Of a DNA stretch of 64,000 nt, positions 49,830 through 60,262 are shown piece by piece. The notes below the pieces were generated by a model. That model was not told the origin of the DNA, did not search any database, and saw only the letters and a program-made list of their open reading frames with translations. The stretch comes from Trichomonas vaginalis G3. Its lineage: Eukaryota > Parabasalia > Trichomonadida > Trichomonadidae. Within the stretch, counting starts at the first letter, position 1. Every line of letters starts with the position of its first letter. The stretch lies in contig NC_067203.1 in the NCBI RefSeq assembly GCF_026262505.1, positions 14,086,392-14,150,391 on the forward strand, given 5' to 3'. A program made the translations under genes and the position numbers.

Positions 49830-52421
49830 TTATATTTTGATCTTTTTATCAACATCATCTTTGTGCAAAATAAGAAGATTGATAATTCGATAATTGCAGG
49901 CATAATCAAGAGCTGTCCTATGATGGCAATCTTTGCAATGAACTTTCACACCTTCTAAAATAAGAAATCCTGTTACTTTCTCACTATTCTTTTGTACAGA
50001 CAGATGGAGAGCTGTTTTCCAGTCATAATCTCTCGCATTGATATCAGCACCATGAGAAATAAGAAATTTAGCAAACTCGATGTCATCGTTTTCTGCTGCA
50101 ATATGAAGGGGAGTTTTCCCTTCGTTGTCTTTTTCGTTGATATTATGTCCTTTTTCAATTAAAAGTTCGGTAAATTTGGGTTTTACATGGGGTGCAAAAA
50201 ATGCGCAAAAACGATTATGCACAATGGAGAGCAGTTTTTCCATAGTTATCTTTTGCATGAATATTTGAACCATGGGAAATTAGAATTTCGCCAATTTCTG
50301 TATTATTTATTGCTGCTGCTTCATGAAGTGCGGTTTTACCTTCATGATCTCTTTTATCTATTTGAATTCCAGATGAAATTAATAGATTTGCTGCTTTTGT
50401 GTTATTAAATTTTGATGAAATATGAAGAGCTGTTTTTCCGTTGTTATCTCTTGATTTGATATTTGAAGAATGTTCAACAAGATATTTTGTAATATCTATG
50501 TCATTTTTTTCAACTGAAATATGAAGGACAGTTTGGCCTTTGAAATTTTTGGAGTTGATATCTGCTCCATTTTCAAGAAGGATTTCAATAAATTCGATAT
50601 CAGAATTTACAACTGCTAAATGAAGAGAGGTATTCCCATCTTTATCTTTTGAATCAATGTTGATACCATGAGAAATAAGAAATTTTATTGAATCGGTATC
50701 GCCGTATGTGACTGCATTATGTAAAGCGGTATTCAATGAATATTTTTCGGTTGCATTGATGTCTGCCCCATGTGATATTAAAAATTCGGAAATCTTATAA
50801 TGGCTCTCTTCGACAGAAACATGAATGGGGAGTTTACCTTCCATATTATGTTTATTGATATTTGCACCATGAAGAATAAGTACTTCGGCTACTGCAATAC
50901 TATCACAATATGCAGTTACATGAAGAGGAGTTTCTTTTTCTTCATCTTTAGAATTGATTTCTGCACCATGACCAATAAGTAATTCTGCGATTTCCTTTGA
51001 ATTGCATTCTGAAGCACAATGAAGAGGAGTTTGCAAATCTTTATCTTTTGCATTAACATCTGCACCATGTGAAATAAGCATGTTTGCATATTCGATGAAA
51101 TTTTGTTTCGAAGCAATATGAAGAGGTGTCTTATTTGCATCATCTTTTGCATTGATGTCGGCTCCATGTGAAATAAGAAGTTCTGCAGTTTCTTTATAAT
51201 TTTTTTTTGATGTAATATGAAGTGGTGTTTTTTATCATTATCCGTTACATTAACATTAACTCCATGTGAAATAAGTAATTTTGCGATTTCTTTTAAATTT
51301 TCTCGTGCTGCAGCATGAAGATATGTTTCTCGATTTTGACTTCTGATATTAATATTTGCCCCATGTGAAATAAGTAATTCTGCTATTTCTTTGTTTTTAT
51401 TATGGATTGCAATATCAAGAGAAGTCATTCCATTTTGTTTCGCAGAATCAATTTTAACGTTTTTATAATTTGGTAAATCCAAAATAAATTTACAAATATC
51501 AAAATTGTTAAAACTAGTTGCATAATGGAGAATTGTTCGTTTGTCGGAAGATGTCTTTTCATATTTGAGATCTGAATCTTTCAAAAGTTCATATGATTGT
51601 GGAAATCCAGCACACCATGGAATTATTGCTTCTTTACATTTTTCATATAAAAGAAACAAAGCTTTCAAGTTTTGTGAAAAAATAATTTCATCATCATCAA
51701 GAATTCTAGGTTTATATAAATTCATTTCCAAACAATATTCAAGGAATTTGTTGTTATGAGATATAATGTAATTGAAACTTCTGTGATGTATTTTGAAAAC
51801 TTGTAAACATTCATTGATAATATCGGTATTTCCACCGATGAGAGACAATTGTAGACATTGTTCTGTGATTGGTATGTTGAAATTTGTTCGAAGAAACATG
51901 AAAATATTCACTGATCCAAAATAACAACATCCTTCTATTGCAGATACTGTATAAAATTTAAAGCCAGGAAATACAATCCGAATGTCATCAATTGAATGTT
52001 TAATAGCAAATTTTTTGAATTTGCTGATTTGATCATGCATAATAATGAATTGAATGTGATTCTTTTTGGGAATGAAACTTTTGTCAATGTCTATTACATA
52101 AACACCATTTTCATTAGTATTTAAGTTTAAATTCATTGATCTGGCTGTATTGTATAAAATTTCAGAATCAATTGTTGAAATTGAATAATGTGTGAAGATT
52201 TGGTTGATCATTTTGGTATAAAATATAACAGAACGAAAGTTGTATTTGATTGCCATGATTAAACTCATGATTACATCTAAAGTTCGCATTTTATTCTTGG
52301 AAACCAAAATATTTGTAATCATATTAAAATCTTCCTCAAAGGTTTCGTCAGATTTATTGTGGAACAGTTTCTCATATGTTTCAAAAAAGTCTTCATATTG
52401 TTTAAATAACTCAGACATCAT
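49830..52421 (-). pseudogene. Large ankyrin-repeat gene with two apparent frameshifts
   Basis: An ATG at 52421 opens a ~300-residue helical N-terminal domain of the trichomonad ankyrin family (MSELFKQYEDFFETYEKLF, FKFYTVSAIEGCCYFGSVN), followed by about 15 ankyrin repeats of strong consensus (EIAELLISHGANINIRSQ, GKTALHISSKFNNTKAANLL, WKTALHLSVQKNSEKVTGFL). The frame changes at an A-run (T6 on plus, 51228-51233), where one more A would keep the repeat phase (NDKK-TPLH), and again near 50215, where the frame ends in TALHCA then TAA while the adjacent frame continues with ankyrin sequence. Both sides are well conserved, so these are either recent mutations or sequencing errors. The natural end is KDDVDKKIKI. 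Presumed scaffold; partner unknown. Confidence 0.7.
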
Positions 52422-52625
52422 CAAAAAATCTGAACTGAGAACTTATGTTTCACATTATCAAGAAAAACAACCGGGGTTGCTAAAGTTTGGATAAAATAAT
52501 AACAAAAAAAAATTCAAGAAAATATCAAAAGAAATTTTGGATCATGTTATGGAAAAAATAAGTCATATTCTTATAATAAACATACATTTATTGATAAAAT
52601 GAATAACAAAAAAATGTTATAAAAT

Positions 52626-53450
52626 CTATTTTTTCAAAGCAACGATTTCGATAACGTTTTTAGGACGTGTGTTACGCTTTGGTATTGTACATACAAATAT
52701 CATCAGAATACAGATGACTAATAACACAATATAGCCGTATTTAAGGAAATTAACTAAAGAATCTGATGAAAAGCTGCATTCTGTTGCATAAAACAGCAGT
52801 TCTCTAGATTCTTCAGTATTTGCCTGTGGAACTGGGAATGAATAACAGCGAAATTCTTCATATGATGTTCTTATCGTATTTAGCTTAAATTTAAGATAAA
52901 TTTGTTCAGAGGAACAGTTTAAAAGTCGAAGTATTGGATAACCAGCTGATTTTAATGAAAATGAATTTGTTAAATTTTGTATTTCGCTTTGTTTTATGTT
53001 TTTAATATTTGGAGTATACTCCAGTCTGCATTCTGAGCTATTTGTTATGAATTCTCCTTTAAGAAAATAACTGATTGCTGATGGTTGAAATAAAATGCAT
53101 TTTTTAGTGGATTCTGAGCTAATTGTTGCATTAGTAATGAAAACAGCTGAATTATCAGCAAGTACAAATTCATAATCGCTGCAAAAGTCTGATGGAATTG
53201 AGATCAAATGGAAAGGATAAGAAGAAGTTACTGTTAAATTCTGTTCTTTTGATGTAAGATCTAAACAATTTCCTATGTCCATGTATCTTGTTCCGAATTT
53301 ATTTGATCTGGCTGTTAATGAATTTTCAGAATACAATAAACGAGAATAATTTGTATTATCAATGTTAATACCAATGCCACTTCCTCCCAAAAACTTTGTT
53401 ACACCCGTTTGATTCTGAAGCATAGTAATTGATAATAGAAAAACATTCAT
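52626..53450 (-). CDS. Small type I membrane glycoprotein, unknown family
   Basis: 274 residues. The N-terminus (MNVFLLSITMLQ) is a possible short signal sequence. The ectodomain has many N-x-S/T sites (NLTV, NATIS, NSSE, NLTN, NCSS) and paired cysteines. A single membrane span lies at ~232-252 (YGYIVLLVICILMIFVCTI), followed by a basic 20-residue tail (PKRNTRPKN). This is the layout of a small surface glycoprotein. No family was recognised. It sits next to the ankyrin pseudogene with 200 bp between them. Confidence 0.7.
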   Translation of the reverse strand: MNVFLLSITMLQNQTGVTKFLGGSGIGINIDNTNYSRLLYSENSLTARSNKFGTRYMDIGNCLDLTSKEQNLTVTSSYPFHLISIPSDFCSDYEFVLADNSAVFITNATISSESTKKCILFQPSAISYFLKGEFITNSSECRLEYTPNIKNIKQSEIQNLTNSFSLKSAGYPILRLLNCSSEQIYLKFKLNTIRTSYEEFRCYSFPVPQANTEESRELLFYATECSFSSDSLVNFLKYGYIVLLVICILMIFVCTIPKRNTRPKNVIEIVALKK

Positions 53451-54123
53451 TTTTTATAAAAAGAAAGTAAATCAGGGGATTACACCAATAAATAAATTAT
53501 CAAATCGCTATCTTTGAAGGATAAGATATGCGTGTTCATACCCGATAATCAAATACAATTCTTGTTGTGTATGAATTCTGGCTGACTCCAGTGAGTAATG
53601 TCTCCAATTTTAGATATCAATTTAATTTTTTTTTAGCAATTGCATATTGTGCTTATAAGTTATATCATTTATGATCAAACTAAAAGTTTATAGGTCATAT
53701 TCATTTGGTTTTAAGAGGAAGAGTTTATCATATAGCTTTGTATTCTCAAATTTCTTGAAGTATTCTTAAATGAGTTACCATTGGTAAAACTCATATGAAA
53801 CAAATTCTCAACTTTAGTTTCAGGAACCAGTTACTTAGGATTTTATTGCAATAAAATTAACCCTATGATCTATCAAAAAATATGCTTCGGATTCAATAAT
53901 CCTTCTTATGTTTATTAGAGAAATCATAATCATGAGAGAATATAATGCGAATAAGATAAAAATTTATTCTCAAAACGCGAATTTTCGAGACTTTGAAGAT
54001 AATTTCTGTAATGTTATTTAATTACAAGAATGAACCTTATTTCCAAATGCCGGTAGAATATTACTAATTGGGAGGTAACTCCACAGAGATAAATTTGAGA
54101 GGATCAGTTCAAATCCTATTTTC
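53451..54123. other. Intergenic, divergent promoters, 673 bp
   Basis: A+T-rich. AGGATCAGTTCAAATCCT, a small hairpin that superficially resembles a tRNA T arm, lies just before the AP-3 beta ATG. No tRNA can be folded around it. Confidence 0.45.
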
Positions 54124-56196
54124 ATGTCGAATCTCGGTGCTTTTGGATCAAGCGATTATGCTGCAGCCACCTCTAGCACCCCGATCAATCCAGTTACAGG
54201 GGAACCTGCTGTTTCTTCTCAAGATTCTCAAATTGAAGAAGTTTCAACATTATTTAGATCAACCAATTTTCAAGATCATACAAATGCGCTTAAAATTCTT
54301 TTAGCATTAATGTCTAAAGGTATAGATGTTGTTCAGTTCGCTCCTTTTGTCGTACAGCAAGTTGGAGCTCAAGATCCAAACGCCAGACAACTTGCATACG
54401 TCTACTTAAATCATTACGCGGACGAAGCGCCAGAGGAAGTTATTCTTTCAGTCAATACTTTCCAGAGGTGCTTAACAGACTCGGATCCTATTTGCAGAGC
54501 TTTGGCTGTAAAAGTTATGTCGTCAATTAGATCCCGTGAAGTACTTCCGCACATTCAGGAAGCTGTTTCGCAGGTCATTGGTGACCCTTCGCCTTACGTA
54601 AAGAAAGCAGCTGCTTACGCAATGGTAAAAGCTGCAGAATTAATAGAAGACCCTTCAGAGACAGAAGTTTATCTTCCATTACTTCAGAGACTGCTTGGTG
54701 ATCAAAATCCGATAGCTTTCTCTGGTGCAATTTGCGCCTATTTATATCTTTGCCCTAATAATATTGATTTAATACATACACACTTCCGCTCGATCTGCCA
54801 GAACATCTCAAAGATCGACGCATGGGGACAGCTGTTCACTCTTCGTGCTCTAACGATTTACGCGAGATATTGTTTTAAGAACCCAGAAACTCTCGACGAA
54901 GAAGATGTCGGTGCTTTCTGGGATGATGCAGGATCTAAGGATTCTATATCAGCCGACCATCTCCTTCTTATTCATACAGCAAAGAAATTATTATCTTCAC
55001 CAAACAACGCAGTCGTAACAGCAGCCACGCAATTACTATTCTACTGTGCACCGCCATCCCATATATCATCAGTGGCCCGCCCAATGGTCAGAATGCTCTA
55101 CGATACACAGATTATGTCTCAATTAGCACTTACTTCGATTCTTACCATCGCTACTGTGCACAACCATATATTTGTGCCCCATCTCAACCACTTCTTCATC
55201 AGACGAAACGATATTACCGCTGTCAGAAACCTTAAATTATGTGTACTTGCACTTCTTGCCTCCCAGTCGAATGCCGACATGATACTTGGAGAACTCTCGA
55301 CCTATACAAACAGCGATGATACAGAATTTGCTGCAAATGCAGTAAAGACGATGGGAAAGACCGCCATGGTCAACGAATTGATCATTCCTGCTTGCCTTCT
55401 CAGCCTCCTTCGCCTTATGAGTCGCAGCGAAGGCCCAGTTCTCTCAGAAGTCGTGTTAGTTATCGCACATCTTCTCCGCAAGCGCAGAAACACAGAAGAC
55501 GAGCTCCACGCGCTCAAATCCCTTGCCAGGAAGTTCATAGAAGTCAAAGAACCATCAGCACGTGCAGCAGTTCTCTCAATTGTCGGAGATATGTACGAAA
55601 CATACCCAGAATTCGCTCCACAGCTTCTCAGATACGTTGCACAGAACTTCTCAGACGAACCCGGCGAAGTACGTCTTCAAGCTCTTACTTTAGCCGCCAA
55701 ATTACTCGCATGTGGTGCAGATCAAGCCATTCCTATGTACGTTCTTCGCATTGGCGAGAGAGACAGCGAGTTCGACATCAGAGACCGCGCTCACTTCCTT
55801 CTTTCCATACTTGCAAGCAAATGCAGTGATATCGTGAAAAACATGAAGTCCCTTTTATTCCCAACACGCACTGCACCAACATGGACCATCACAGACGCCG
55901 GAGTTTCAGAGTTCCAGCTCGGAACGTTCTCCCACTTTTTCAATCGCGCTGTTACAGGTTACGATCCACTTCCTGACTGGGCTGACGAAGAGACACTTCC
56001 GCCGGAATCAGTCAGGACACCGCCGGAGGGGGAGGAGGATGGAAACGCTTTCTCTGGTGGAAAAGAGGTCGGACTCGCAGATTTCTTCTCTGGAGACGAT
56101 GGAAACGAGGAAGAGGACTACTACAGCGATGGAGATTACTATGAAGAAGACGAAGAGGATGATGTTGATCAGAACGACGCTTTCTTCGCAAATTAA
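54124..56196 (+). CDS. AP-3 adaptor complex beta subunit
   Basis: 690 residues. Residues ~35-570 are an adaptin N-terminal HEAT solenoid (DPNARQLAYVYLNHYADEAP, DSDPICRALAVKVMSSIRSR, DPSPYVKKAAAYAMVKAAEL). The AP-3-type signature follows: DSEFDIRDRAHFL (around 548-560) and then LGTFSHFFNRAVTGYDPLPDW, which matches the beta-3 GTLSH...GY-PLPDW segment. The C-terminus is a long acidic tail (SGDDGNEEEDYYSDGDYYEE), as in beta-3 hinges. No ear domain is present, so the protein is shorter than animal AP3B. AP-3 carries cargo from endosomes or the TGN to lysosome-like organelles. The first ATG is preceded by a possible TCA initiator (TTTTCATG). Codon use is biased to C-ending codons. Confidence 0.88.
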   Translation: MSNLGAFGSSDYAAATSSTPINPVTGEPAVSSQDSQIEEVSTLFRSTNFQDHTNALKILLALMSKGIDVVQFAPFVVQQVGAQDPNARQLAYVYLNHYADEAPEEVILSVNTFQRCLTDSDPICRALAVKVMSSIRSREVLPHIQEAVSQVIGDPSPYVKKAAAYAMVKAAELIEDPSETEVYLPLLQRLLGDQNPIAFSGAICAYLYLCPNNIDLIHTHFRSICQNISKIDAWGQLFTLRALTIYARYCFKNPETLDEEDVGAFWDDAGSKDSISADHLLLIHTAKKLLSSPNNAVVTAATQLLFYCAPPSHISSVARPMVRMLYDTQIMSQLALTSILTIATVHNHIFVPHLNHFFIRRNDITAVRNLKLCVLALLASQSNADMILGELSTYTNSDDTEFAANAVKTMGKTAMVNELIIPACLLSLLRLMSRSEGPVLSEVVLVIAHLLRKRRNTEDELHALKSLARKFIEVKEPSARAAVLSIVGDMYETYPEFAPQLLRYVAQNFSDEPGEVRLQALTLAAKLLACGADQAIPMYVLRIGERDSEFDIRDRAHFLLSILASKCSDIVKNMKSLLFPTRTAPTWTITDAGVSEFQLGTFSHFFNRAVTGYDPLPDWADEETLPPESVRTPPEGEEDGNAFSGGKEVGLADFFSGDDGNEEEDYYSDGDYYEEDEEDDVDQNDAFFAN

Positions 56197-56847
56197 GTTT
56201 AGATTTTCTTATTTTTTTATATTTCTATTTATTTATAAGTTGTATAGCAAAAAATTATTTTAAAATTTATATGATCTTTAACTTTGTTAAAATAAACTAA
56301 AAATTAAAAATTTTTAAATCAAATTTCTTAAATTCTCCCTCCAATTCGATTTTTTTCAGGAAATATCTCTCGTTTTTTCTGAGGAGTATGAGTTATGGCG
56401 ACTTAAACCATGAAAATGAATTTATAATTTTTTTGATTTCAGCTCTGAAGTTAATTTACTTTTATACACATTGCAAATATAATCTAATGAAACGATTCCC
56501 CTTACTTTAACATATGAAATCCATAAAAAATTAGAAATTTGTTGGAATTTATATATATCTATAGATATTTTCAATGTATAAACATTTAGTCACATCACAC
56601 TCTATAAAATGATTAGATTTGTTATGATAATTTGAATATGTTTAATTTGATTTCTTTAATTTTAATTTGAATGTAAATATGAAATGTTAATCATGCAGAA
56701 TTAAAGGGAAAAATCATTTACCATTGAATTATATAGCATGTTTATTATCATTTAATAGTTATAATTACAATTTTCAATATTTACTGAAGATATAATAAAA
56801 AAAACAATGTATATAAGATAAATACAAAAAAGGAAATAATGTTGGCC
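56197..56847. other. Intergenic between convergent gene ends
   Basis: 651 bp, A+T-rich, no recognised gene or repeat. Confidence 0.45.
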
Positions 56848-58287
56848 TTATGGGAATGGTGGTGGAACTGAAGGATCGTACCTTTCATCAAGACGACTTC
56901 TTGTTCTCACGCATATGAATATAGCTCCGAAAATACCGAATATCAAAATAATAACTAAAATGACAATTAAAACAATCTCAAGTGTTGAAAGTTTTGATTT
57001 TGATGATGAAGAGGAGTCAGATGATTCTGTTGATGAAGATGTTGAATTAGAACTTGATGCTGATGATGATGAAGAACTTGAAGTTGAAGAAGCAGCGGAT
57101 GAAGCAGTAGATGAGGCTGCAGATGAAGCAGCTGATGATGAAGATGATGCAGTTGCTGATGTTGCTGAAGCAAATTTGCCAAGAGTGAAAGATGTAGAGA
57201 TCCATCCTGAAAACATGGACATCGGCATTGCAATATAGTTGCTTGTGTTGGCTAAATATGCTTCATCAAAGTCAATATAAACTAAGGCAGGATTTGTAAG
57301 GAAAACATTCTGAACTGTTGATGTTGATGGGACAATATATACAAGGTCTGTGGATGATGGAGTGAATGATGATGCAGAAATGACGATGGGACCAAATAAA
57401 ACAGGAGAAGCTGTAATTAGAGGGGATGTGGCTGAACTTGGTGAGAAATAGCAATACTCTAAAGTATTTAATTTAGCTGACGATGTAATAGGAGATAGTG
57501 ATCCTGCACCTGTGAAGTTAACATTATATAATGAAAAGTTTGTTGTTGTCGTAGAAACTATATTGAATGCAGTTGTTGAAGCTGCTTGAGAAAAGTCAAA
57601 GGCGGAATTGAATACTTGTACTTTTCCTGTTGCAGAAATGTAGAAGAGATATCTATTTGTCGTGGATGTAAATTTCAAAGAATTCAGGATAACATTAGTA
57701 CCATCTATATAGCATGTACTATTAGGGCCTGTGCAGCTTGTAACAATAAGGCCATTAATATCAGCACCACCAGTCGTTGACGCAGAACAATAAAATGCGC
57801 ATCCATCAGATTGAGCAGAGCAGGATTCAAAAGTACAATCATAAAGGATCATGATTGAATAAACTGATATGGCACCTCCGGTGGTTGTTGAAGCGCAAGA
57901 GGTGAAAGTACAATTTTTAAGGAAAAGTGGGCCTGTGGAGTTAATAGCTCCATGATCTTGGCTATTTGAAAATATGCAGTTCAAAAAACTTGAGTTTGTG
58001 TTAGGATCGAATAATGTTTGAGCCATATGATCAAACGTTTGATAATTTGCTCGAGTAGAGTCAGTGTATGCATCAACACGGACAACAGAATTTTGGAAAT
58101 TCTTAAATTCGGAGTTGTATACTTTGAGAATCGATTTTTCTTTTTGATAAATGAAGTTTGAAAAAGAATTTGTTATTTTTAACTGTGAAAAGAGATTGTT
58201 AGACTTCATAGATCTTGTAGATATCATAAGAAAAGGTGATTGATTATAGAGATTCTGAGAAACTAGGTGAATTATGCTTGTATTCAT
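56848..58287 (-). CDS. Surface protein: beta-helix ectodomain, Ser/Ala stalk, membrane span, Pro-rich tail
   Basis: 479 residues from the ATG at 58287 (the frame extends to a GTG at 58332). Residues ~1-350 show Pmp-like strands with Cys/Asn/Ser ladders (NSSFLNCIFSNSQDHGAINS, LFLKNCTFTSCASTTTGGAI, YDCTFESCSAQSDGCAFYC). A stalk of almost only Ser, Ala and Thr (about 65 residues, ending SDSSSSSKSK) follows. Then come a membrane span (TLEIVLIVILVIILIFGIFG), an Arg-rich stop (CVRTRSRLDERY) and a tail ending PPPFP. This matches the architecture of trichomonad surface proteins with polymorphic beta-helix domains. The stalk may be heavily O-glycosylated. No cleavable signal is evident, so the real N-terminus may be further upstream or missing. 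Confidence 0.78.
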   Translation of the reverse strand: MNTSIIHLVSQNLYNQSPFLMISTRSMKSNNLFSQLKITNSFSNFIYQKEKSILKVYNSEFKNFQNSVVRVDAYTDSTRANYQTFDHMAQTLFDPNTNSSFLNCIFSNSQDHGAINSTGPLFLKNCTFTSCASTTTGGAISVYSIMILYDCTFESCSAQSDGCAFYCSASTTGGADINGLIVTSCTGPNSTCYIDGTNVILNSLKFTSTTNRYLFYISATGKVQVFNSAFDFSQAASTTAFNIVSTTTTNFSLYNVNFTGAGSLSPITSSAKLNTLEYCYFSPSSATSPLITASPVLFGPIVISASSFTPSSTDLVYIVPSTSTVQNVFLTNPALVYIDFDEAYLANTSNYIAMPMSMFSGWISTSFTLGKFASATSATASSSSSAASSAASSTASSAASSTSSSSSSSASSSNSTSSSTESSDSSSSSKSKLSTLEIVLIVILVIILIFGIFGAIFICVRTRSRLDERYDPSVPPPFP

Positions 58288-58859
58288 TCTAAAATCTAGT
58301 TTGTTCTTTTTTATAAACGTGCGCCTTGTCACTTTTGAGATGAGATTTTATAACGAAATTGGAAGAACAATGAAAAATAATGCTTGAGCTATGATAAGAA
58401 AATGTGTTATAGTTCTATGCAATCATCAAATGTCCTATAATCTGTCTGTCCCACAAAATTTATAGAGAAAGCCTTTGAATTCCGACTTGAAATGCAAATA
58501 ACCATATGCACTAAGAGATTGTAGAGGGTGTTTACTGAAATTCATGAGCTTAAAGCTCATTCCGATATAAAAAAGGATTAAAAAAGTAAAATATTCTCAA
58601 TAAAACTTCCACACATATCATTAAAAGATCAATTTGAAAGCGAATAACTTTTGAAATAAGAGTTACAGAGAAGATTTTAATGGCATATGATTACAATCCA
58701 AAAAAGCTGAAATATAGGATAGGTGTTGAATTCTTAAAACCTATGAGTAGTGATTTACATACTAGATATTCTCTAAAACTCAAGGTAAATACAAAATCGT
58801 AATAATAGTTGATTATAATTAGAGCATACGAATACTGTAATACACTTTTATTTAGACTT
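58288..58859. other. Intergenic, 572 bp
   Basis: A+T-rich spacer between two minus-strand genes. An ORF-like segment around 58691-59035 is only an antisense-frame shadow of ARPC3. Nothing else was recognised. Confidence 0.4.
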
Positions 58860-59402
58860 TTAGTTTGCCATTTCCTTGTCAAGGAATTTCTTGTTGGCAA
58901 AGCAAATCCACCACTTATCAGCTTCATTTCCTTGAGCGAAGATTCTTGCAAGAAGTCTGTTGCCCATTTCAATGCGGAGCTTCTTGAAGTATTCACGAAG
59001 CTGTGTCTTCTCGTTATTAGCTGGAGCTGTAACATAAGAATCGATTATGAAGCCGCCTTCGCCTGGAATTGGGAATGGCTTTAAGTTCCAGCCGTCGAGC
59101 TCAAGTTGGCATTTTTGTTTGTTTGTCTTGTTCTTGGCAATGAACTTTAAGCACTTCATTCCGTAGAATGTAAGATAGATGATGAGACGATCAGCGCCTG
59201 TCTTAGCTGGGAAGTCGCGCATGAAGATGTTAGTACGGAAATGGTAAATAGCTTCGTCGACAATGTCAAATTGAGGACCATTGTTTGTCTTAACAGTATC
59301 ACGGAGTTGAAGAATTGGAAGGCCGCTGATTGTTTGGCAATTTACTGTTCCGAATGCAGAGATTTTTGAGTTGGGATTTGGCTCAGTTGGGTAATTGCTC
59401 AT
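58860..59402 (-). CDS. ARPC3: Arp2/3 complex subunit 3 (p21-Arc)
   Basis: 180 residues (human 178). Matching blocks are ISGLPILQLRD, DIVDEAIYHFRTNIFMRDF, ADRLIIYLTFYGMKCL, the FPIPGEGGF loop and the end ADKWWICFANKKFLDKEM. ARPC3 is a structural subunit of the seven-protein complex that nucleates branched actin, needed for amoeboid spreading and phagocytosis. The ATG at 59402 is chosen; the frame runs on to a GTG at 59432. AACGATA lies 7 nt upstream of the ATG at 59409-59415, so the leader must be very short if this Myb-type word is promoter-active. Together with the PI3K at 43 kb it indicates an actin-based motility and phagocytosis programme. Confidence 0.93.
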   Translation of the reverse strand: MSNYPTEPNPNSKISAFGTVNCQTISGLPILQLRDTVKTNNGPQFDIVDEAIYHFRTNIFMRDFPAKTGADRLIIYLTFYGMKCLKFIAKNKTNKQKCQLELDGWNLKPFPIPGEGGFIIDSYVTAPANNEKTQLREYFKKLRIEMGNRLLARIFAQGNEADKWWICFANKKFLDKEMAN

Positions 59403-60254
59403 TTTCTGAACGATAGGTTTTGGACATTTCACCTGTTTTATTCATTGGATTTTTGTTTAAGAAAGTATTCGACCGTTTGATCAACTCATCAAAGCCAATG
59501 ATATTTATTGAATCTGACATATTGTCTAACGAAATTCAGAACAAATCCGTTCATTGTATGAGATAATGATGTAATGATAGAACAATTTGATCCGAATGTA
59601 GCTATTAATATATGCTGTCCATAAGTTTTCCCTATGTTTAACTAAAAACTCATCTATTGCATCGAAAAATCATATTTCTATGGGAATACTACAAAGTAAA
59701 ACTTGAAATATAAATTTTCATAGGTTTGATTTATATTATATACTAATGAAACCCGTTAAATTTAACAATTGAGAGAGATTCAATTAACAAAACTTTAATT
59801 TTGATTTAAAACGTATTGTAGAGTGTACTAGAAGCTAAATATTTCCTTTCTTTGATGATGAAAATTCAAAAAAAAAAATTGAATTTTGAAAAAATAAGAT
59901 TCATTTTGTAGAATTTTTAATCAAAAACAGATTTTTCGAAAAAATTTGGAAATTTTAACACAATAGAAACCATCTATTTTTCATATTATAATTAAATTCA
60001 CTTTATAAAATAATGAAAAATAATGTTTATTAAAATTTTTATTTTTATTCTCATCAAAATCTTCAATTTATTAATGAGTTAAAGTCTATTTTCGTCAGTA
60101 ATGCTTGAATTACCTGTTCATCTTAAAATCAATATAGAAGGTAAAGATTTATATTGTCCATATGGCGAAGTATTTTTATCTTTCCATGTAAATACTAAGA
60201 GCATGTTTAGGTATTTTCCAGTAACAGTAAAAAATGAATGGATAATAATTTTTA
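59403..60254. other. Intergenic, 852 bp
   Basis: Contains the ARPC3 promoter, A+T-rich sequence with A8-9 runs near 59870, and a 53-codon plus-strand ORF starting at 60101. No repeat was recognised. Confidence 0.4.
59409..59415 (-). promoter_or_regulatory. AACGATA Myb-type word upstream of ARPC3
   Basis: AACGATA, the core of the T. vaginalis Myb recognition element TAACGATA, lies 7 nt upstream of the start codon. Role inferred. Confidence 0.3.
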
Positions 60255-60262
60255 TTATATAA
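60101..60262 (+). CDS. Possible 53-residue small protein
   Basis: ATG at 60101 to TAA at 60260-60262. The translation (MLELPVHLKINIEGKDLYC, then PYGEVFLSFHVNTKSMFRYF) has alternating strand-like composition unlike random A+T-rich frames, and ends in a hydrophobic IIIFII. It overlaps the last codons of the CaaX gene on the other strand by 8 bp. No family is recognised; it may be a gene relic. Confidence 0.2.
   Translation: MLELPVHLKINIEGKDLYCPYGEVFLSFHVNTKSMFRYFPVTVKNEWIIIFII

Noticed and set aside
54105-54125. AGTTCAAATCC resembling a tRNA B box
   Set aside because: The T stem does not pair correctly and no D arm, anticodon arm or acceptor stem can be drawn around it.
56915-57238. 107-codon acidic plus-strand ORF
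   Set aside because: Antisense shadow of the Ser/Ala stalk repeat.
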